From assembly GCA_001295905.1 (NCBI GenBank), contig LJHT01000085.1, forward strand, positions 1 to 64,000: 64,000 nt of DNA, written 5' to 3'. The notes below the pieces were generated by a model, which made no database searches, was not told the origin of the DNA, and saw only the letters and a program-made list of their open reading frames with translations. Source of the stretch: a beta proteobacterium AAP51. Its GTDB lineage: Bacteria; Pseudomonadota; Gammaproteobacteria; Burkholderiales; Burkholderiaceae_C. Shown in pieces: positions 62,834 to 64,000 of the stretch. Both the position numbers and the translations under genes were made by a program. Numbering within the stretch: the stretch's first letter is position 1; each line of letters starts with the position of its first letter.

Positions 62834-64000
62834 CTAGGGCGCTTCGGCCTTCCGGCCGAAAGCCGGGTCGATGCGCAGCAGCAGCACGGCGGCGAACGAG
62901 GGGATCGTGGCCACGCAGGTCCAGATGAAGAAGTTCGTGTAGCCCAGCTGCTCCTGCAGCCAGCCCGCCCACATGCCCGGCAGCATCATGCCCAGCGCCA
63001 TGAAGCCGGTGCACAGCGCGTAGTGCGCGGTCTTGTTCGGGTTCTCGCCGCCGGCGCCATCGGTGCCGGGCTGGCCGTCGTGGCCGCCGGCGATCATCAG
63101 CATGTAGACCATGTAGGCCGTGAAGCCCAGGCCGTAGCCGAACTGCTCGGTGGCGATGGCCGCGGCCACCGGCACCAGCCCGGCCGGCTGCCAGACGGCC
63201 AGCGCGATGTACACGGTGTTGGGCAGGTGCATGCACAGCACCAGCGGCCACAAGAGCTTCTTCAGGCCGCCGCGGCTGATGAGCCAGCCGCCCAGCAGCC
63301 CGCCCACGGTGAGCGCAGCCACGCCGAAGGTGCCGTAGGCGATGCCCACGTCCTGCGTGCTCAGCCCCAGGCCGCCGGCTTCGCGCGGGTCGAGCATGAA
63401 GGGCGTCACCAGCTTGAGCAGCTGCGCTTCGGCAAAGCGGTACAGCAGCAGGAAGACGAGGATGCGCAGCACGCCCGGGCGGCGGAAGAAGGCCACGAAG
63501 ACGGCCGCGAAATCCGCGAAGAAGGTGCGGCTGCGCGGCACCGGCCGGTCGCTGGCCGGGCGTGGCAGCACGAAGTGGTGCCACAGCGCAACGGCAACGA
63601 AGAACACCGCCATCAGGCCGAACACCCAGGCCCAGGCGGTGGCCACCTGCCCCGTGGTCTTCTGCAGGTGGCCGGCCAGATAGACCAGCCCGCCCTGGCC
63701 GCCGATCATGGCCAGCCGGTAGCAGGTGCTGCGCACGCCGACGAAGGCGGCCTGCTGCGAGGGCGGCTGCGCCAGCATGTAGAAGCCGTCGGCAGCGATG
63801 TCGTGCGTGGCCGAGGCGAAGGCCAGCAGCCAGAAGAGCACCAGTGTCATCTGCAGGAAGGCGGGCGCGGGCACTGCCAGCCCCACCATGCCCAGCAGCG
63901 CGCCCACGGTGAACTGCAGGCCGACGATCCAGCGCCGCTTGGTGCCCAGCAAATCGACCACCGGGCCCCACAGCGGCTTGATGACCCAGGGCAGGTAGAG
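62834..64000 (-). CDS. AmpG-like major facilitator transporter, 5' end outside window
   Basis: The frame is open to the right edge, so the N-terminus is missing; 388 codons are visible. The first visible part (LYLPWVIKPLWGPVVDLLGT) is the loop between helices 2 and 3 of AmpG-type MFS proteins, followed by QFTVGALLGMVGLAVPAPAF, ASATHDIAADGFYM (an acidic signature of the family), and about nine further helices. AmpG imports muropeptides for recycling; relatives carry other solutes, so the substrate is not certain. The end contains a Gly/Asp-rich loop (GGHDGQPGTDGAGGENPN). Confidence 0.85.
   Translation of the reverse strand, partial: LYLPWVIKPLWGPVVDLLGTKRRWIVGLQFTVGALLGMVGLAVPAPAFLQMTLVLFWLLAFASATHDIAADGFYMLAQPPSQQAAFVGVRSTCYRLAMIGGQGGLVYLAGHLQKTTGQVATAWAWVFGLMAVFFVAVALWHHFVLPRPASDRPVPRSRTFFADFAAVFVAFFRRPGVLRILVFLLLYRFAEAQLLKLVTPFMLDPREAGGLGLSTQDVGIAYGTFGVAALTVGGLLGGWLISRGGLKKLLWPLVLCMHLPNTVYIALAVWQPAGLVPVAAAIATEQFGYGLGFTAYMVYMLMIAGGHDGQPGTDGAGGENPNKTAHYALCTGFMALGMMLPGMWAGWLQEQLGYTNFFIWTCVATIPSFAAVLLLRIDPAFGRKAEAP
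62843..62860. terminator. Hairpin at the yidB/MFS convergence
   Basis: TTCGGCC pairs with GGCCGAA around a TTCC loop, starting 13 bases after the yidB-like stop and lying inside the last codons of the transporter gene. No T-run follows, so its activity is uncertain. Confidence 0.35.

Overview
The window is about 70% GC, densely packed, and reads as a chromosomal segment of a betaproteobacterium of the order Burkholderiales, most like the Rubrivivax/Ideonella/Leptothrix group. The evidence is gene content and order: lptD-surA-rsmA, metX-metW, hpf-ptsN-hprK, fur/bamE-dapB, leuS-lptE-holA, a MaeB-type malic enzyme, and many ATGA/GTGA start-stop overlaps. No rRNA or tRNA genes, CRISPR arrays or complete insertion sequences were seen. 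Genus is an inference from gene order and protein similarity recalled from memory, not from a search.

Layout. 1-7.7 kb: a DUF4124 protein, pyrE, exonuclease III, an alpha/beta hydrolase, an M20 peptidase, an ABC exporter and a LysR regulator. 7.8-10.2 kb: a four-domain fasciclin lipoprotein and a one-domain secreted fasciclin. 10.2-15.5 kb: a shortened AmgK-like phosphotransferase divergent from the outer-membrane operon lptD-surA-rsmA. 15.6-16.7 kb: a secreted guanyl-specific RNase with its barstar-like inhibitor. 16.8-22.2 kb: malic enzyme divergent from a DctS/DctR-like two-component system. 22.2-26.7 kb: a REP-like repeat, then thiL-pgpA-pncC, a GhrA-like dehydrogenase and an M28 peptidase. 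26.9-30.5 kb: an accessory block with a MazG-like NTP hydrolase, a PD-(D/E)XK nuclease/SF1 helicase/LexA-fold fusion, and vapBC. 30.5-33.6 kb: transhydrogenase pntAB. 33.8-43.9 kb: an FAD oxidoreductase, a cyclophilin, a class II glutamine amidotransferase broken by a stop codon, two LytS kinases with one LytTR regulator, an M14 carboxypeptidase and a PAS kinase. 43.9-50.2 kb: metX-metW behind a SAM-II-type riboswitch, a glutamate-synthase-like FMN protein, a flavin reductase, a GST and a cytosine deaminase-like enzyme. 50.5-64 kb: hpf-ptsN-hprK, fur, bamE-dapB-exbB-exbD, leuS-lptE-holA, an amidase, rsmE, a yidB-like gene and a partial AmpG-like transporter.

The most unusual material is the accessory block. 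There a nuclease-helicase carries a C-terminal domain with a LexA/UmuD-like Ala-Gly site and a Ser/Lys pair at LexA-like spacing. It sits next to a house-cleaning nucleotide pyrophosphohydrolase and a toxin-antitoxin pair whose toxin appears to have lost its first catalytic segment. Other notable points are the metX SAM-II leader with a following terminator, the amgK remnant, the nonsense-interrupted amidotransferase, a threefold repeat at the start of dapB, a dispersed repeat that now encodes the C-terminus of exbB, and several -10 boxes placed directly before ATG codons, which suggests leaderless mRNAs.

Start codons were chosen from ribosome binding sites, operon overlaps and family N-termini. 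Where two starts compete, both are stated.
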